Part shown: piece by piece, positions 11,783 to 20,732 of the stretch
How positions within the stretch are numbered: position 1 is the first letter of the stretch
Layout of the letters: every line of letters starts with the position of its first letter
Assembly: GCA_030848545.1 (NCBI GenBank)
Contig: JAVDCA010000013.1
Location: 1-64,000, forward strand
DNA from: Astrobacterium formosum
GTDB lineage: Bacteria; Pseudomonadota; Alphaproteobacteria; Rhizobiales; Xanthobacteraceae
DNA length: 64,000 nt
Direction of reading: 5' to 3'
The notes under the pieces: model-generated
The model's database searches: none
What the model was told of the DNA's origin: nothing
What the model saw: the letters and a program-made list of their open reading frames with translations, nothing else
Translations under genes and position numbers: made by a program

Positions 11783-12448
11783 TCAGCGCCAACCGCCCCA
11801 GCTGCCCCAGCCTTTCATCATGTGGCCCATGTTCCAGCCGTGTCCCCAGCCGCGCCCTCGCCGGCGCTCCGCGATCATGGTGTCGAGCTTCTTGCGCTGC
11901 TCGGGGGTGAGCACCTCGGCGGCGTCGGCGAGCGCCTGGACCAGCCTTTTCGAGGTGGCCTCGTGGGTAGCAATCTGCTCGGCGCGCAATTTCTCCAGGG
12001 CGTCGCGATCAATCTTGTCGGCGGTCAGGAGTTCGCGGCCCTGCTTGCGGGCGGCCAGCAGCTTTTCGCGTACCGGCAAGATGTCCTTCAAGGCCGCCTT
12101 GACGATGGTGCTGAGCTTCTCCTGCTGGTCGGCATTGGCCCCCAGTTCGACCGCGGCATGGCGCACCATGCGGTCGGCGCGCGCCTCGAGCCTCGCGGGG
12201 TCGAAACTGGCCGGCCCGCCGCGCCAGAAGCCGGGACCGTCCTGGCGCCAGCCGGGCCCGGAGCCGTCCGGGCCGCCGCCGAAACCCATGCCGCGGGCGT
12301 AGCCGGGTCCGTCGCCGGGCCCGAAGCCCTGCGCGAAGGATGCCGTCGCGACGGTCACGGCGAGGCCGGTGGTCAGGACGATGGCGAGGATGGGCAGGCC
12401 CTTGCGGCGCTGTGCGGGCGTGGTCGGAAGGGCAATGCGTTCGTTCAT
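11783..12448 (-). CDS. Spy/CpxP-like periplasmic stress protein
   Basis: Exported protein of 221 aa with a basic start and a hydrophobic signal segment (about residues 17-38, ending ASFAQG). A Gly/Pro-rich low-complexity linker follows, then a helical domain resembling the Spy/CpxP and heavy-metal-sensor families: long amphipathic helices with ADQQEKL and the LTPEQRKKLD segment matching the LTxxQ motif. The tail is Gly/Trp/His-rich (GWGHGWNMGHMMKGW), which could bind metal. CpxP-type proteins restrain their cognate kinase and act as chaperones; the kinase and regulator follow on the same strand. A perfect CpxR-type box lies 83 bases upstream. Confidence 0.8.
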   Translation of the reverse strand: MNERIALPTTPAQRRKGLPILAIVLTTGLAVTVATASFAQGFGPGDGPGYARGMGFGGGPDGSGPGWRQDGPGFWRGGPASFDPARLEARADRMVRHAAVELGANADQQEKLSTIVKAALKDILPVREKLLAARKQGRELLTADKIDRDALEKLRAEQIATHEATSKRLVQALADAAEVLTPEQRKKLDTMIAERRRGRGWGHGWNMGHMMKGWGSWGGWR

Positions 12449-12530
12449 GGTGGTCTCCTTCGGGGGGGCGTCGCCCGGTTGCTGTGGTGACGACTATCCG
12501 GGACGGCCATTTCGCCCACTTCTCCGGCGG

Positions 12531-12545
12531 GTAAAGTTATGTAAA
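12531..12545. promoter_or_regulatory. CpxR-type direct-repeat operator
   Basis: GTAAA-GTTAT-GTAAA, a perfect direct repeat with 10-bp phasing, as in the GTAAA(N5)GTAAA consensus of enterobacterial CpxR. It sits in the 326-bp gap between the leftward Spy-like gene and rightward aroK, 83 bases upstream of the former. Apart from this box the gap shows nothing recognisable. Confidence 0.65.
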
Positions 12546-12774
12546 GGCTTTGCCGGTGCGATGGTACCCCCTCGTGGGGCGGCCCGATGAGCTATCGGGG
12601 ACGTCCGTCCGGCTCCGCCGGGCCGCATGGGTTCGGGTCGAGGCCATGGGCGACAAGGGGCGCCGCCATGCTATACGACCATCGGCCGGGGAGGGCGCGG
12701 GTGGCCGTGCTTTTCGGCTCACAGGGGTTTGTGGGAGCGTGTGTTTTCCGACTTCCGGAAGCTGCGAAACGGGA

Positions 12775-13371
12775 ATGGCGGTAGCGAAGGATGAGGTGGA
12801 GACCGCTGCCGACCTGGCGCTGATCAAAGCGCTCGGTGAGCGGTCGATCGTGCTGGTGGGGATGATGGGAGCAGGAAAGACCTCGGTCGGGCGTCGCCTG
12901 GCCCTTCGGCTCGGCCTGCCCTTCGTCGACGCCGACGTGGAGATCGAGGCTGCCGCCGGCATGACCATTCCAGAGATATTCGCCACCTATGGGGAGCCCT
13001 ATTTCCGCAACGGCGAGGTGAGGGTGATTGCCCGCCTCCTCGAGGGCGGCCCGCAGGTGCTGGCGACCGGGGGCGGTGCCTACATGAACGCCGACACCCG
13101 CGGTAATATCCGTCAACGGGGCGTATCGGTGTTCCTCAAGGCCGAGCTCGACGTCCTGCTCCGGCGCGTCAAGCGCCGCAGCGATCGTCCGCTCCTGAAG
13201 ACTGCCGATCCGGCGGCGACGCTCGCCAATCTGATCGAGCAGCGCTATCCGGTCTACGCCGAAGCCGATGTCACCGTGATGTCGCACGAGGTGCCGCACG
13301 ACAGCATGGTCGACATCATCATCGCCGCCCTCAAGCCACTCATCGGCGTCGCCGTGGAAGGACAGCCATGA
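12775..13371 (+). CDS. aroK: Shikimate kinase
   Basis: Phosphorylates shikimate at the 3-hydroxyl using ATP in aromatic amino acid synthesis. The ATG at 12775 (MAVAKDEVE) gives 198 aa, the usual rhizobial size; upstream codons in the same frame have no family similarity. The Walker A segment GMMGAGKTS, substrate residues in DADVEIE, the RNGEVRVI segment, GGGAYMN and the lid RSDRPLL are all present. Its stop overlaps the aroB start by 4 bases (ATGA), so the two are translationally coupled. Confidence 0.96.
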   Translation: MAVAKDEVETAADLALIKALGERSIVLVGMMGAGKTSVGRRLALRLGLPFVDADVEIEAAAGMTIPEIFATYGEPYFRNGEVRVIARLLEGGPQVLATGGGAYMNADTRGNIRQRGVSVFLKAELDVLLRRVKRRSDRPLLKTADPAATLANLIEQRYPVYAEADVTVMSHEVPHDSMVDIIIAALKPLIGVAVEGQP

Positions 13372-14504
13372 CGGTGCCCTCGCGCGCCAGCGAGCCGACC
13401 ACCGTGCGCGTCGCACTCGGCGAACGCGCCTACGACATCATCATCGGCCGCGGCGTGATCGCGTCCCTGGGTGCGCGCATCGCCGCGCGGGCGCCGGGCG
13501 CGAAGGCGGCGATCGTCGTCGACGAGACCGTCGCGAGCATGCACCTTCCCGCCGTCCAGGCGGCACTCGCGGCGGACGGGATCGCCAGTTCGGTCATCAC
13601 CGTGCCGCCGGGCGAACGCTCCAAGCGTTTCGCCGAGTTCGAGCGTGTCTGCGAGGCGCTGGTCGAGGCCCGGATCGAGCGCGACGACATCGTCGTGGCA
13701 CTCGGTGGCGGCGTCGTCGGCGATCTCACCGGCTTCGCCGCATCGGTCGTCCGGCGCGGCGTCGACTTCGTCCAGGTGCCGACCTCACTGCTCGCCCAGG
13801 TGGATTCCTCGGTGGGCGGCAAGACGGCGATCAATTCCCGTCACGGCAAAAATCTCCTCGGCGCCTTCCACCAGCCGGTGCTGGTCCTTGCCGACACGGC
13901 GCTCCTCGACAGTCTGCCGCCGCGCGAGTTTTCCTCCGGCTATGCCGAAGTGGTGAAGTACGCCCTCGCCGAAGACGCCGCCTTCTTCGAGTGGCTCGAA
14001 GCCAACATGCACGCCGTCGTGGCGGGCGAGGGCGGTGCCCGCGAATACGCCATTTCGATGTGCTGCCGCATGAAAGCCGACATCGTTGCCCGCGACGAAC
14101 GCGAGACCGGCGACCGGGCGCTTCTCAATCTCGGGCACACTTTCGGGCATGCGTTCGAGGCGGCGGCCGGGTTCTCGAAGAAGCTCCTGCACGGCGAGGC
14201 GGTGGCGTTCGGCTGCGTGCTCGCCTTCGAGTTCTCGCGGGCGCTCGGCATCTCCGCCGGTAACGAAGTCGGCCGCGTCGCCCGCCACCTCGCCGCCGCC
14301 GGCCTGCCGACTCGCATCGGCGACCTCGCCGGACCGCTGCCCGACGTCGACACGCTGATGGATCTGATCGCCCAGGACAAGAAGGTCCGCCGCGGGGCGC
14401 TCACCTTCATTCTGGTCCGCGGCATCGGCGATGCCTTCGTGGCCCACGACGTTGACCGTGCGGCCGTGCGCGCCTTCCTCGCCGCCAAGCTCGAAAATCC
14501 ATGA
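13368..14504 (+). CDS. aroB: 3-dehydroquinate synthase
   Basis: Converts DAHP to 3-dehydroquinate, the second shikimate-pathway step, using NAD and a divalent metal. The 378-aa protein has the NAD/substrate segment [11 protein letters not shown], the [19 protein letters not shown] signature, and metal-ligand His residues in [11 protein letters not shown] and [11 protein letters not shown]. It overlaps both neighbours by 4 bases (aroK before, CorC-like after), forming a tight operon. Confidence 0.98.
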   Translation: MTVPSRASEPTTVRVALGERAYDIIIGRGVIASLGARIAARAPGAKAAIVVDETVASMHLPAVQAALAADGIASSVITVPPGERSKRFAEFERVCEALVEARIERDDIVVALGGGVVGDLTGFAASVVRRGVDFVQVPTSLLAQVDSSVGGKTAINSRHGKNLLGAFHQPVLVLADTALLDSLPPREFSSGYAEVVKYALAEDAAFFEWLEANMHAVVAGEGGAREYAISMCCRMKADIVARDERETGDRALLNLGHTFGHAFEAAAGFSKKLLHGEAVAFGCVLAFEFSRALGISAGNEVGRVARHLAAAGLPTRIGDLAGPLPDVDTLMDLIAQDKKVRRGALTFILVRGIGDAFVAHDVDRAAVRAFLAAKLENP

Positions 14505-15787
14505 CCTCCGCCGACTGGATCATCCTTGTCGCCGTCTTCGCCTGCCTGCTCGCCTCGTTCTTCTTTTCCGGCAGCGAGACGGCGCTGACCGCCTGTTCGA
14601 AGGCGACGATGATCCGCCTCGCCAAGGACGGCGAGCGCCGCGCCGCCGTCGTCGCCCGTCTCCTGGAAAGCCGCGAACGGCTCCTGGGCGCGCTCCTTCT
14701 CGGCAACAACCTCGTCAACATCGCGGCCTCGGCCATGGCGACCGGGCTCCTGCTCGCCTGGTTCGGCGATGTCGGCGTCATCTACGCCACCGCGCTGATG
14801 ACCGTGCTGGTGGTGGTGTTTTGCGAGATCCTGCCCAAGACGGCGGCGATCGATGCGCCCGACCGCGTCGCGCTCAAAGTGGCGCGGCCGTTGGCCGTCC
14901 TGGTGGCGCTGCTCGCGCCGGTGCTCGCCGGCGTCAACGTCCTGGTGCGCAGACTGCTTGCGCTCGCCGGCGTCAGGATCGGCGAGAGCGAGCCGATTCT
15001 GTCCGCCCACGACGAACTGCGTGGCGCCGTCGATCTGCTCCATCGCGAGGGCTCGGTCGAGAAGCAGGATCGCGACATGATCGGTGGTCTTCTGGAGTTG
15101 CGCGACCTGACCGTCGCCGACGTCATGATCCACCGGACCGAGGTGATCGCCGTCGATGTCGGCCTGCCGCCCGAGGAGGCCATCAATGAAGTGCTCGCCG
15201 CGCCGGTGACGCGGGTGCCGCTGTGGCGCGACAAGCCGGAAAACATCGTCGGCATCCTGCACGCCAAGGATCTCCTGCATGCGCTGCAGAAAATTGGTGG
15301 CGATGCCGCCAAAATCGATCTCATGGAGGTCGCCCGCCCGGCCTGGTTCGTGCCCGAGATCCGGCCGGTGTCGGAGCAGATCAAGGCGTTCCGCCGCCGC
15401 CGCACGCCGCTCGCCCTGGTGGTCGACGAGTACGGCGAGTTCATGGGCCTGGTCACGCTCGAAGACATTCTGGAGGAGATCGTCGGCGACATCACCGATG
15501 AGCACGACGTCGAACTGCCCGGCGTACGGCCTCTGCCCGACGGTTCGGTCAATGTGGACGGCGCCGTGCCGATCCGCGACTTGAATCGGGCCATGGACTG
15601 GCACCTGCCCGACGAAGAGGCGACGACCATCGCGGGCCTGGTCATCCACGACGCCATGTCGATCCCCGAAGTGGGCCAGAGTTTCACGTTCCACGGCTTC
15701 CGCTTCCGCATCCTGCGTCGCGAGAAAAACCGCATCACGGCGCTCAGGGTGACGCCCGTCGAGCGCAAGGCCGCAAGGGCGAAGTGA
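14501..15787 (+). CDS. HlyC/CorC-type membrane protein (DUF21-CBS-CorC_HlyC)
   Basis: A 428-aa member of the CNNM/CorB family, thought to help divalent cation (Mg/Co) efflux. Several transmembrane helices in a DUF21 domain (about 1-180, with FFFSGSETALTACS and LLGNNLVNI) precede a CBS pair (about 205-330, LVVDEYGEFMGLVT) and a CorC_HlyC domain at the C-terminus. The gene overlaps aroB by 4 bases; the aroK-aroB-CorC-like order is common in Hyphomicrobiales. Transport substrate is inferred from the family only. Confidence 0.93.
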   Translation: MTSADWIILVAVFACLLASFFFSGSETALTACSKATMIRLAKDGERRAAVVARLLESRERLLGALLLGNNLVNIAASAMATGLLLAWFGDVGVIYATALMTVLVVVFCEILPKTAAIDAPDRVALKVARPLAVLVALLAPVLAGVNVLVRRLLALAGVRIGESEPILSAHDELRGAVDLLHREGSVEKQDRDMIGGLLELRDLTVADVMIHRTEVIAVDVGLPPEEAINEVLAAPVTRVPLWRDKPENIVGILHAKDLLHALQKIGGDAAKIDLMEVARPAWFVPEIRPVSEQIKAFRRRRTPLALVVDEYGEFMGLVTLEDILEEIVGDITDEHDVELPGVRPLPDGSVNVDGAVPIRDLNRAMDWHLPDEEATTIAGLVIHDAMSIPEVGQSFTFHGFRFRILRREKNRITALRVTPVERKAARAK

Positions 15788-15850
15788 GGGTGCTCGTCGA
15801 TCGCGAAAAGGCGAAGTGGACGAAGCGATCCGGTTCTTCCGTCCGGGCTC

Positions 15851-15881
15851 CTGGATTGCGTCGCTGCGCTCGCAAAGACGG
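15851..15881. repeat. Degenerate half of a CGTCATTGCGAGCG-type palindromic repeat
   Basis: CTGGATTGCGTCGCTGCGCT followed by CGCAAAGACGG resembles the distal arm of the rhizobial element present intact at 59557-59633. It lies between the convergent CorC-like and BolA genes. Confidence 0.5.
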
Positions 15882-15890
15882 CGGTGCGCC

Positions 15891-16157
15891 CTACTCCCCC
15901 GGCGCCTTCGCGTTTATCGCGAGCGCGTGTACGCCGCCCTGCAGTTCGGCGGCGAGCGCCTCGTTGATCATGCGATGGCGTTCGATCCGGCTCCTGCCCC
16001 GAAAGGCCTCGGCCACGATGGTGACGCGGAAATGCGTCTGTCCTCCCGGCCGGTGCCCGGCATGGCCCTCGTGGCGGTGCGATTCGTCTTCGATCGCGAG
16101 GTCCGCCGGCGCGAAGGCGGCGGTCAGCTTCTCTGTCATGATGTCGGCGGTGCGCAT
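15891..16157 (-). CDS. bolA: BolA family protein
   Basis: An 88-aa BolA-like protein; the family works with monothiol glutaredoxins in Fe-S handling and stress-dependent morphology control. The start at 16157 gives MRTADIMTEKL, the typical opening. The BolA core is visible as ESHRHEGH (His ligands), THFRVTIVAEAF, and the C-terminal RHRMINEALAAEL / VHALAINAKAP. It is divergent from the J-domain gene, an arrangement often seen in rhizobia. Confidence 0.93.
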   Translation of the reverse strand: MRTADIMTEKLTAAFAPADLAIEDESHRHEGHAGHRPGGQTHFRVTIVAEAFRGRSRIERHRMINEALAAELQGGVHALAINAKAPGE

Positions 16158-16331
16158 GGGGTGCCCCGTCTGATGGCAGTTGGACCCGCAGGTCGGTATC
16201 GAAAGGCAGGAACGCACTCTCGCGATCCGGTCAAGTCGCCCGGGCGAAAAATATTTTTTGAACGCTCACGACACGCTTACGCGTCTGTCAAGCTTGCGAG
16301 CCTAGTCTCCTGGTCCACATAATGGACGATC

Positions 16332-16961
16332 ATGAAGCTCGACTCCCCCCTCTTCGACTCGATCCGCGTCAAGCCGGATCAGGACCGGCGGCTGCGCTCG
16401 ACCTGCCCGGGCTGCGATTGGCCGGGCTGCACCGCGCCGGCGACCCATCGCGCCCCCAAGGGCCGCGATCAGGAGCGCGAATACTGGCGCTTCTGCCTCG
16501 ACCATGTGCGCGAATACAACCAGTCCTATAACTTCTTTTCGGGCATGAGCGACGCCGCCGTGGCGAACTTCCAGAAGGATGCGCTCACCGGTCACCGCCC
16601 GACCTGGAAGATGGGCTCGCTCGGCGGCAAGCGCTCGAAAAAGCCGATGTCCGGCCGGTTCTTCCACGAATTCGGCGGTGCCGACGATCCCTTCGACCTG
16701 TTCCGCGATGTCGGCACCGACCGACCGCACGGCTCGGCGCGCGCCGAGGCCGAACGGCGCGCGGTGCGCAATGTGGAGCGCAAGGCCTTCGAAACCCTCG
16801 GCCTCGAGACCGATGCCGAAAAGGCGGACATCAAGGCGCGCTTCAAGGAACTGGTGAAGCGTCATCATCCTGACGTCAACGGCGGCGACCGCGGCTCCGA
16901 GGACAAATTGCGCGAAATCATCGCCGCCTACAACCATCTCAAGTCGTCCGGACGCTGCTGA
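16332..16961 (+). CDS. J-domain co-chaperone (DnaJ-like)
   Basis: A 209-aa protein whose J domain is at the C-terminus (about 145-209) with the HPDVN tripeptide-containing loop in LVKRHHPDVNGGD, so it should stimulate a DnaK-type ATPase. The N-terminal part has a Cys-containing segment (CPGCDWPGC) and HVREYNQSYNFF, characteristic of the rhizobial DnaJ-like protein encoded before cobS. Complete and ordinary. Confidence 0.9.
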   Translation: MKLDSPLFDSIRVKPDQDRRLRSTCPGCDWPGCTAPATHRAPKGRDQEREYWRFCLDHVREYNQSYNFFSGMSDAAVANFQKDALTGHRPTWKMGSLGGKRSKKPMSGRFFHEFGGADDPFDLFRDVGTDRPHGSARAEAERRAVRNVERKAFETLGLETDAEKADIKARFKELVKRHHPDVNGGDRGSEDKLREIIAAYNHLKSSGRC

Positions 16962-17097
16962 GCCGTGGCCGGGTCGAGGATTCGGCCCCCGTCCGGTTAA
17001 GGGGCTGAGCCATGCGGATCGGCCGCAGCCGCCATGTTGACCCGGGGTTTGATCATAGGTGTTTGAAACGGCGATGTTTTTTCATTCAGCCTGCCGG

Positions 17098-17140
17098 CTT
17101 TCGCCGGTGCCGGGGTTTCTGCTAAGTTGACGGTCGAATC
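17098..17140 (+). promoter_or_regulatory. Upstream motif shared with cobT
   Basis: CTTTCGCCGGTGCCGGGG then TTTCTGCTAAG and GGTCGAATC, 65-107 bases before the cobS start, recurs with small changes before cobT at 18672-18709. Such conservation in otherwise different gaps suggests a shared promoter or regulator site. The rest of the 240-bp gap after the J-domain gene shows nothing else. Confidence 0.5.
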
Positions 17141-17204
17141 CGCCCCCCACCGCGTAGCTGCCTTAAGTCGCGCCTCGGACGGAGTTCGAGGCCCTGGAGG
17201 TTCA

Positions 17205-18191
17205 ATGACTGCGGCCATAGAGGAAGTCACCGGCCTGCCCGACATGAAAGTGTCGGTGCGCCAGGTGTTCGGTATCGACAGCGACATGGAAGTGCCGGCC
17301 TATTCGGAGTCGGACCAGCACGTGCCCGATCTCGATCCGGACTATCGCTTCGACCGACCGACCACGCTCGCGATTCTCGCCGGCTTCGCCAGGAACCGCC
17401 GCGTCATCGTCACGGGCTATCACGGCACCGGCAAGTCCACCCATATCGAGCAGGTGGCGGCGCGGTTGAATTGGCCGTGCGTGCGCGTCAATCTCGACAG
17501 CCACATCAGCCGCATCGATCTGATCGGCAAGGACGCCATCGTGATCAAGGACGGCCTGCAGGTCACCGAGTTCCGCGACGGCATCCTGCCCTGGGCCTAC
17601 CAGCACAATGTCGCTTTGTGCTTCGACGAATACGACGCCGGCCGTCCCGACGTCATGTTCGTGATCCAGCGCGTGCTCGAATCCTCTGGCCGCTTGACGC
17701 TGCTCGACCAGAGCCGTGTGATCAAGCCGCATCCGGCCTTTCGCCTGTTCGCCACGGCGAACACGATCGGGCTCGGCGACACTTCCGGCCTCTATCACGG
17801 CACCCAGCAGATCAACCAGGCGCAGATGGACCGCTGGTCCATCGTGACGACCCTCAACTACCTGCCGCACGACAACGAAGTCGAAATCGTGCTCGCCAAG
17901 GCCAAGCACTACCGGAACGACAAGGGCCGCGAGATCGTCAACAAGATGGTGCGCGTCGCCGACCTGACCCGCAATGCCTTCGTCAACGGCGACCTCTCCA
18001 CCGTGATGAGCCCGCGCACGGTCATCACCTGGGCGGAGAACTCGGACATCTTCAAGGACGTCGGCTTTGCGTTCCGGCTCACCTTCGTGAACAAGTGCGA
18101 CGAGCTCGAACGGCCGATCGTCGCCGAGTTCTTCCAGCGCTGCTTCGGCCAGGAACTGCCGGAGAGTTCGGTGAATGTCGCGCTGAGCTGA
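17205..18191 (+). CDS. cobS: Cobaltochelatase subunit CobS
   Basis: AAA+ ATPase subunit of the aerobic cobalt chelatase CobNST that inserts Co2+ into hydrogenobyrinic acid a,c-diamide. The ATG at 17205, preceded by GGAGG, gives 328 aa. Walker A is GYHGTGKST (71-79), Walker B is ALCFDEYD (about 137-144), and [10 protein letters not shown] supplies a sensor motif. The large CobN subunit is not in this window. A small opposing gene separates it from cobT. Confidence 0.97.
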   Translation: MTAAIEEVTGLPDMKVSVRQVFGIDSDMEVPAYSESDQHVPDLDPDYRFDRPTTLAILAGFARNRRVIVTGYHGTGKSTHIEQVAARLNWPCVRVNLDSHISRIDLIGKDAIVIKDGLQVTEFRDGILPWAYQHNVALCFDEYDAGRPDVMFVIQRVLESSGRLTLLDQSRVIKPHPAFRLFATANTIGLGDTSGLYHGTQQINQAQMDRWSIVTTLNYLPHDNEVEIVLAKAKHYRNDKGREIVNKMVRVADLTRNAFVNGDLSTVMSPRTVITWAENSDIFKDVGFAFRLTFVNKCDELERPIVAEFFQRCFGQELPESSVNVALS

Positions 18192-18194
18192 CGC

Positions 18195-18458
18195 TCAGCG
18201 CTTTTCCTCGAGGGCGGAGACGCGCTGTTCGAGATTGTCGAGGCGTTCTTCGACCTCCGCGACCGTGTAGCGGCCGAGGACGCTTTCGCCGATCATCGCC
18301 TGCTGGAGATTCTTGAGGCGCTCGTTCACGTGTTCGAAGCCCTCGCGCATCTCCGCGCGGAGAGCATTATTCTGCCCGATCATGTCAGCGCGGAACTGAC
18401 TACTCTGCTCCCGCAATTCGCGGAGTAGGCGCAAAGTTTGATTTTCCGGGTCCGCCAT
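18195..18458 (-). CDS. Small coiled-coil hypothetical protein
   Basis: An 87-aa protein, almost wholly helical, with heptad-like spacing (NERLKNLQQAM, VEERLDNLEQRVSALEEK) pointing to a coiled coil. There is no signal or membrane segment. It lies convergent with cobS (3 bases between stops) in the cobS-cobT gap. I do not recognise a family. Coding is supported by the clean start, codon usage and absence of overlap. Confidence 0.6.
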   Translation of the reverse strand: MADPENQTLRLLRELREQSSQFRADMIGQNNALRAEMREGFEHVNERLKNLQQAMIGESVLGRYTVAEVEERLDNLEQRVSALEEKR

Positions 18459-18671
18459 GATGGGCCATCCTCGTCGCTGTATCCAAGATAGTCATTCCCG
18501 ATGGTTGAATAAAGGGGCGATTTCGCGCCGTGGCATTCGGCGTCTGACCCCGAGCAATCGGCGGGAGCGCACCAGGCCGCCTTCCAGCCATGCGGTGGCG
18601 CGACGGCCGCCATGTGGCGACGCTCGCGCACTAAGCATCTGAAATGCATATATTTCTGTGAACACGTCGCG

Positions 18672-18709
18672 TCTTTCGCCGGCCCGGAGGTTTCTGCTAA
18701 GGTCGAATC
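18672..18709 (+). promoter_or_regulatory. Upstream motif shared with cobS
   Basis: CTTTCGCCGGCCCGGAGG then TTTCTGCTAAGG and TCGAATC, the second copy of the motif found before cobS. It lies about 125 bases before the chosen cobT start, within a 375-bp gap that otherwise shows no gene or RNA. Confidence 0.5.
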
Positions 18710-18833
18710 TCCATGATGATCCCGAGGCCCCATGGCGGATAGCGACGACGGCGGAGGAGTTGACCCGCGAGAATCGTGGATATGGACTCCGCGCCGGCCG
18801 GCCACACCTGCGCCCCGAACCGACGAACCAAGC

Positions 18834-20732
18834 ATGACCTCCAACACCAAGCCCCGGTCCAGCGCCAAGGAATCCCCCAACGAGCCGTTCAAGCGCGCCG
18901 TCACCGGCTGCCTGCGTGCCATCGCCAAGCAGTCCGACGTGGAGGTGGCGTTCGCGGCCGAGCGGCCCGGCCTGATGGGCAAAAAGGCGCGCCTGCCCGA
19001 GCCGCCGCGCCGCATGACGGCCCATGACGCGGCCATCGTGCGCGGCCATGCCGACTCGATGGCGCTGCGGATGGCCTGTCACGATGCCGCCGTGCACAGG
19101 AAGCTGGTGCCGGGCGGCCAGCAGGCGCGTGCCGTCTTCGACGCCATCGAGCAGACCCGCGTCGAGTCGATCGGCGCCCGGCGTATGCACGGCGTCGCCG
19201 GCAATCTCTCCGCCATGCTGGAGGACAAGTTCCACCGCGGCAAGTTCGACGACGTCACCGATCGGGCCGACGCGCCCATCGAAGAGGCGGTTGCCCTCAT
19301 GGTGCGCGAGCGCCTGACCGGCGAGCCGCCGCCTTCAGCCGCGCGAAAGCTCGTCGATCTGTGGCGGCCGTTCATCGAAGAGCGTGCCGGCGGTGATCTC
19401 GATCGCCTCGACAAGCTCATCCTCGACCAGAAGAAGTTCGGTTCCGTCGTCCACGATCTCTTGACCTCCCTCGACATGGGCGAGGAGAGGAGTCGCGACG
19501 ACGAGGACGAGGAGGCCGAGGACGACAACAACCAGGACGGACAGAAGCAGGAGGAGAGCGAGGAGGGCGAAGCCGCCGAAACGGACGACGAGCGCATGAG
19601 CGCCGATGATCCGGAGGCGGGCGAGCAGGAATTGTCCGACGAGACCACCGAGGCCCAGGAGGCGCCCGCCGACGAGACGCCCGACGATGCCGACATGGGC
19701 GATGCCGACAATCCGGCCGAGCCGTGGCGGCCGCGCCAGTTCGGCAAGAACGAGCCGCGCGGCCCCGACTATCGCCCGTTCACGCCGAAGCACGACGAAA
19801 CCATCGAGGCCAGCGAACTGTGCGAGCCGGAAGAGCTCGACCGCCTGCGCGGCTATCTCGACAAGCAGCTCGCCAACCTGCAAGGCGTCGTCGCACGCCT
19901 CGCCAACCGCCTGCAGCGCCGCCTGATGGCGCAGCAGAACCGCTCGTGGGAGTTCGATCTCGAGGAAGGCTTGCTCGATCCGGCGCGGCTGCCGCGGGTG
20001 ATCATGGATCCCCTGCATTCGCTGTCGTTCAAGTGGGAGAAGGACACCAATTTCCGCGACACCGTAGTGACGCTCTTGCTCGACAATTCCGGCTCCATGC
20101 GCGGCCGTCCCATCACGGTGGCGGCGACCTGCGCCGACATCCTCGCGCGCACGCTGGAGCGCTGCGGCGTCAAAGTGGAGATTCTCGGCTTCACGACGCG
20201 GGCCTGGAAGGGCGGGCAATCGCGTGAAGCCTGGCTCGCCGCCGGCAAGCCGCCGAACCCGGGCCGCCTCAACGACCTGCGTCACATCATCTACAAATCC
20301 GCGGATGCCCCCTGGCGTCGGGCACGCAAAAATCTCGGGCTGATGATGCGCGAGGGGCTTCTCAAGGAGAACATCGACGGCGAAGCGCTCGACTGGGCCC
20401 ACAAGCGCCTGTTGGCGCGGCCCGAGCAGCGCAAGATCCTGATGATGATCTCCGACGGCGCGCCGGTCGACGATTCCACCCTGTCGGTCAATCCCGGCAA
20501 CTATCTCGAACGCCACCTGCGCTGGATCATCGAAGAGATCGAGACGCGCTCGCCGGTCGAACTCATCGCCATCGGCATCGGCCACGATGTCACGCGATAC
20601 TACCGCCGCGCCGTCACCATCGTGGATGCCGAGGAACTCGGCGGCGCCATGACGGAGAAGCTTGCCGAACTGTTCGACGAACACGCGGAGGCGTTCGAGC
20701 CGCGGCGGCGCCCACGCCGCATGCACGCGTGA
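18834..20732 (+). CDS. cobT: Cobaltochelatase subunit CobT
   Basis: Partner of CobS in the CobNST cobalt chelatase. The start at 18834 ([10 protein letters not shown]) gives 632 aa, the expected size; an in-frame ATG at 18732 is less likely. An N-terminal helical domain is followed by a very acidic linker (about 220-310, runs of Glu and Asp), then a von Willebrand A domain with the MIDAS motif DNSGS beginning at Asp417. Its stop overlaps the GTG of the next gene by 4 bases. It shares an upstream motif with cobS. Confidence 0.97.
   Translation: MTSNTKPRSSAKESPNEPFKRAVTGCLRAIAKQSDVEVAFAAERPGLMGKKARLPEPPRRMTAHDAAIVRGHADSMALRMACHDAAVHRKLVPGGQQARAVFDAIEQTRVESIGARRMHGVAGNLSAMLEDKFHRGKFDDVTDRADAPIEEAVALMVRERLTGEPPPSAARKLVDLWRPFIEERAGGDLDRLDKLILDQKKFGSVVHDLLTSLDMGEERSRDDEDEEAEDDNNQDGQKQEESEEGEAAETDDERMSADDPEAGEQELSDETTEAQEAPADETPDDADMGDADNPAEPWRPRQFGKNEPRGPDYRPFTPKHDETIEASELCEPEELDRLRGYLDKQLANLQGVVARLANRLQRRLMAQQNRSWEFDLEEGLLDPARLPRVIMDPLHSLSFKWEKDTNFRDTVVTLLLDNSGSMRGRPITVAATCADILARTLERCGVKVEILGFTTRAWKGGQSREAWLAAGKPPNPGRLNDLRHIIYKSADAPWRRARKNLGLMMREGLLKENIDGEALDWAHKRLLARPEQRKILMMISDGAPVDDSTLSVNPGNYLERHLRWIIEEIETRSPVELIAIGIGHDVTRYYRRAVTIVDAEELGGAMTEKLAELFDEHAEAFEPRRRPRRMHA

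Noticed and set aside
17048-17062. TTGATCATA near 17050 as a FNR box
   Set aside because: The second half-site does not match ATCAA.
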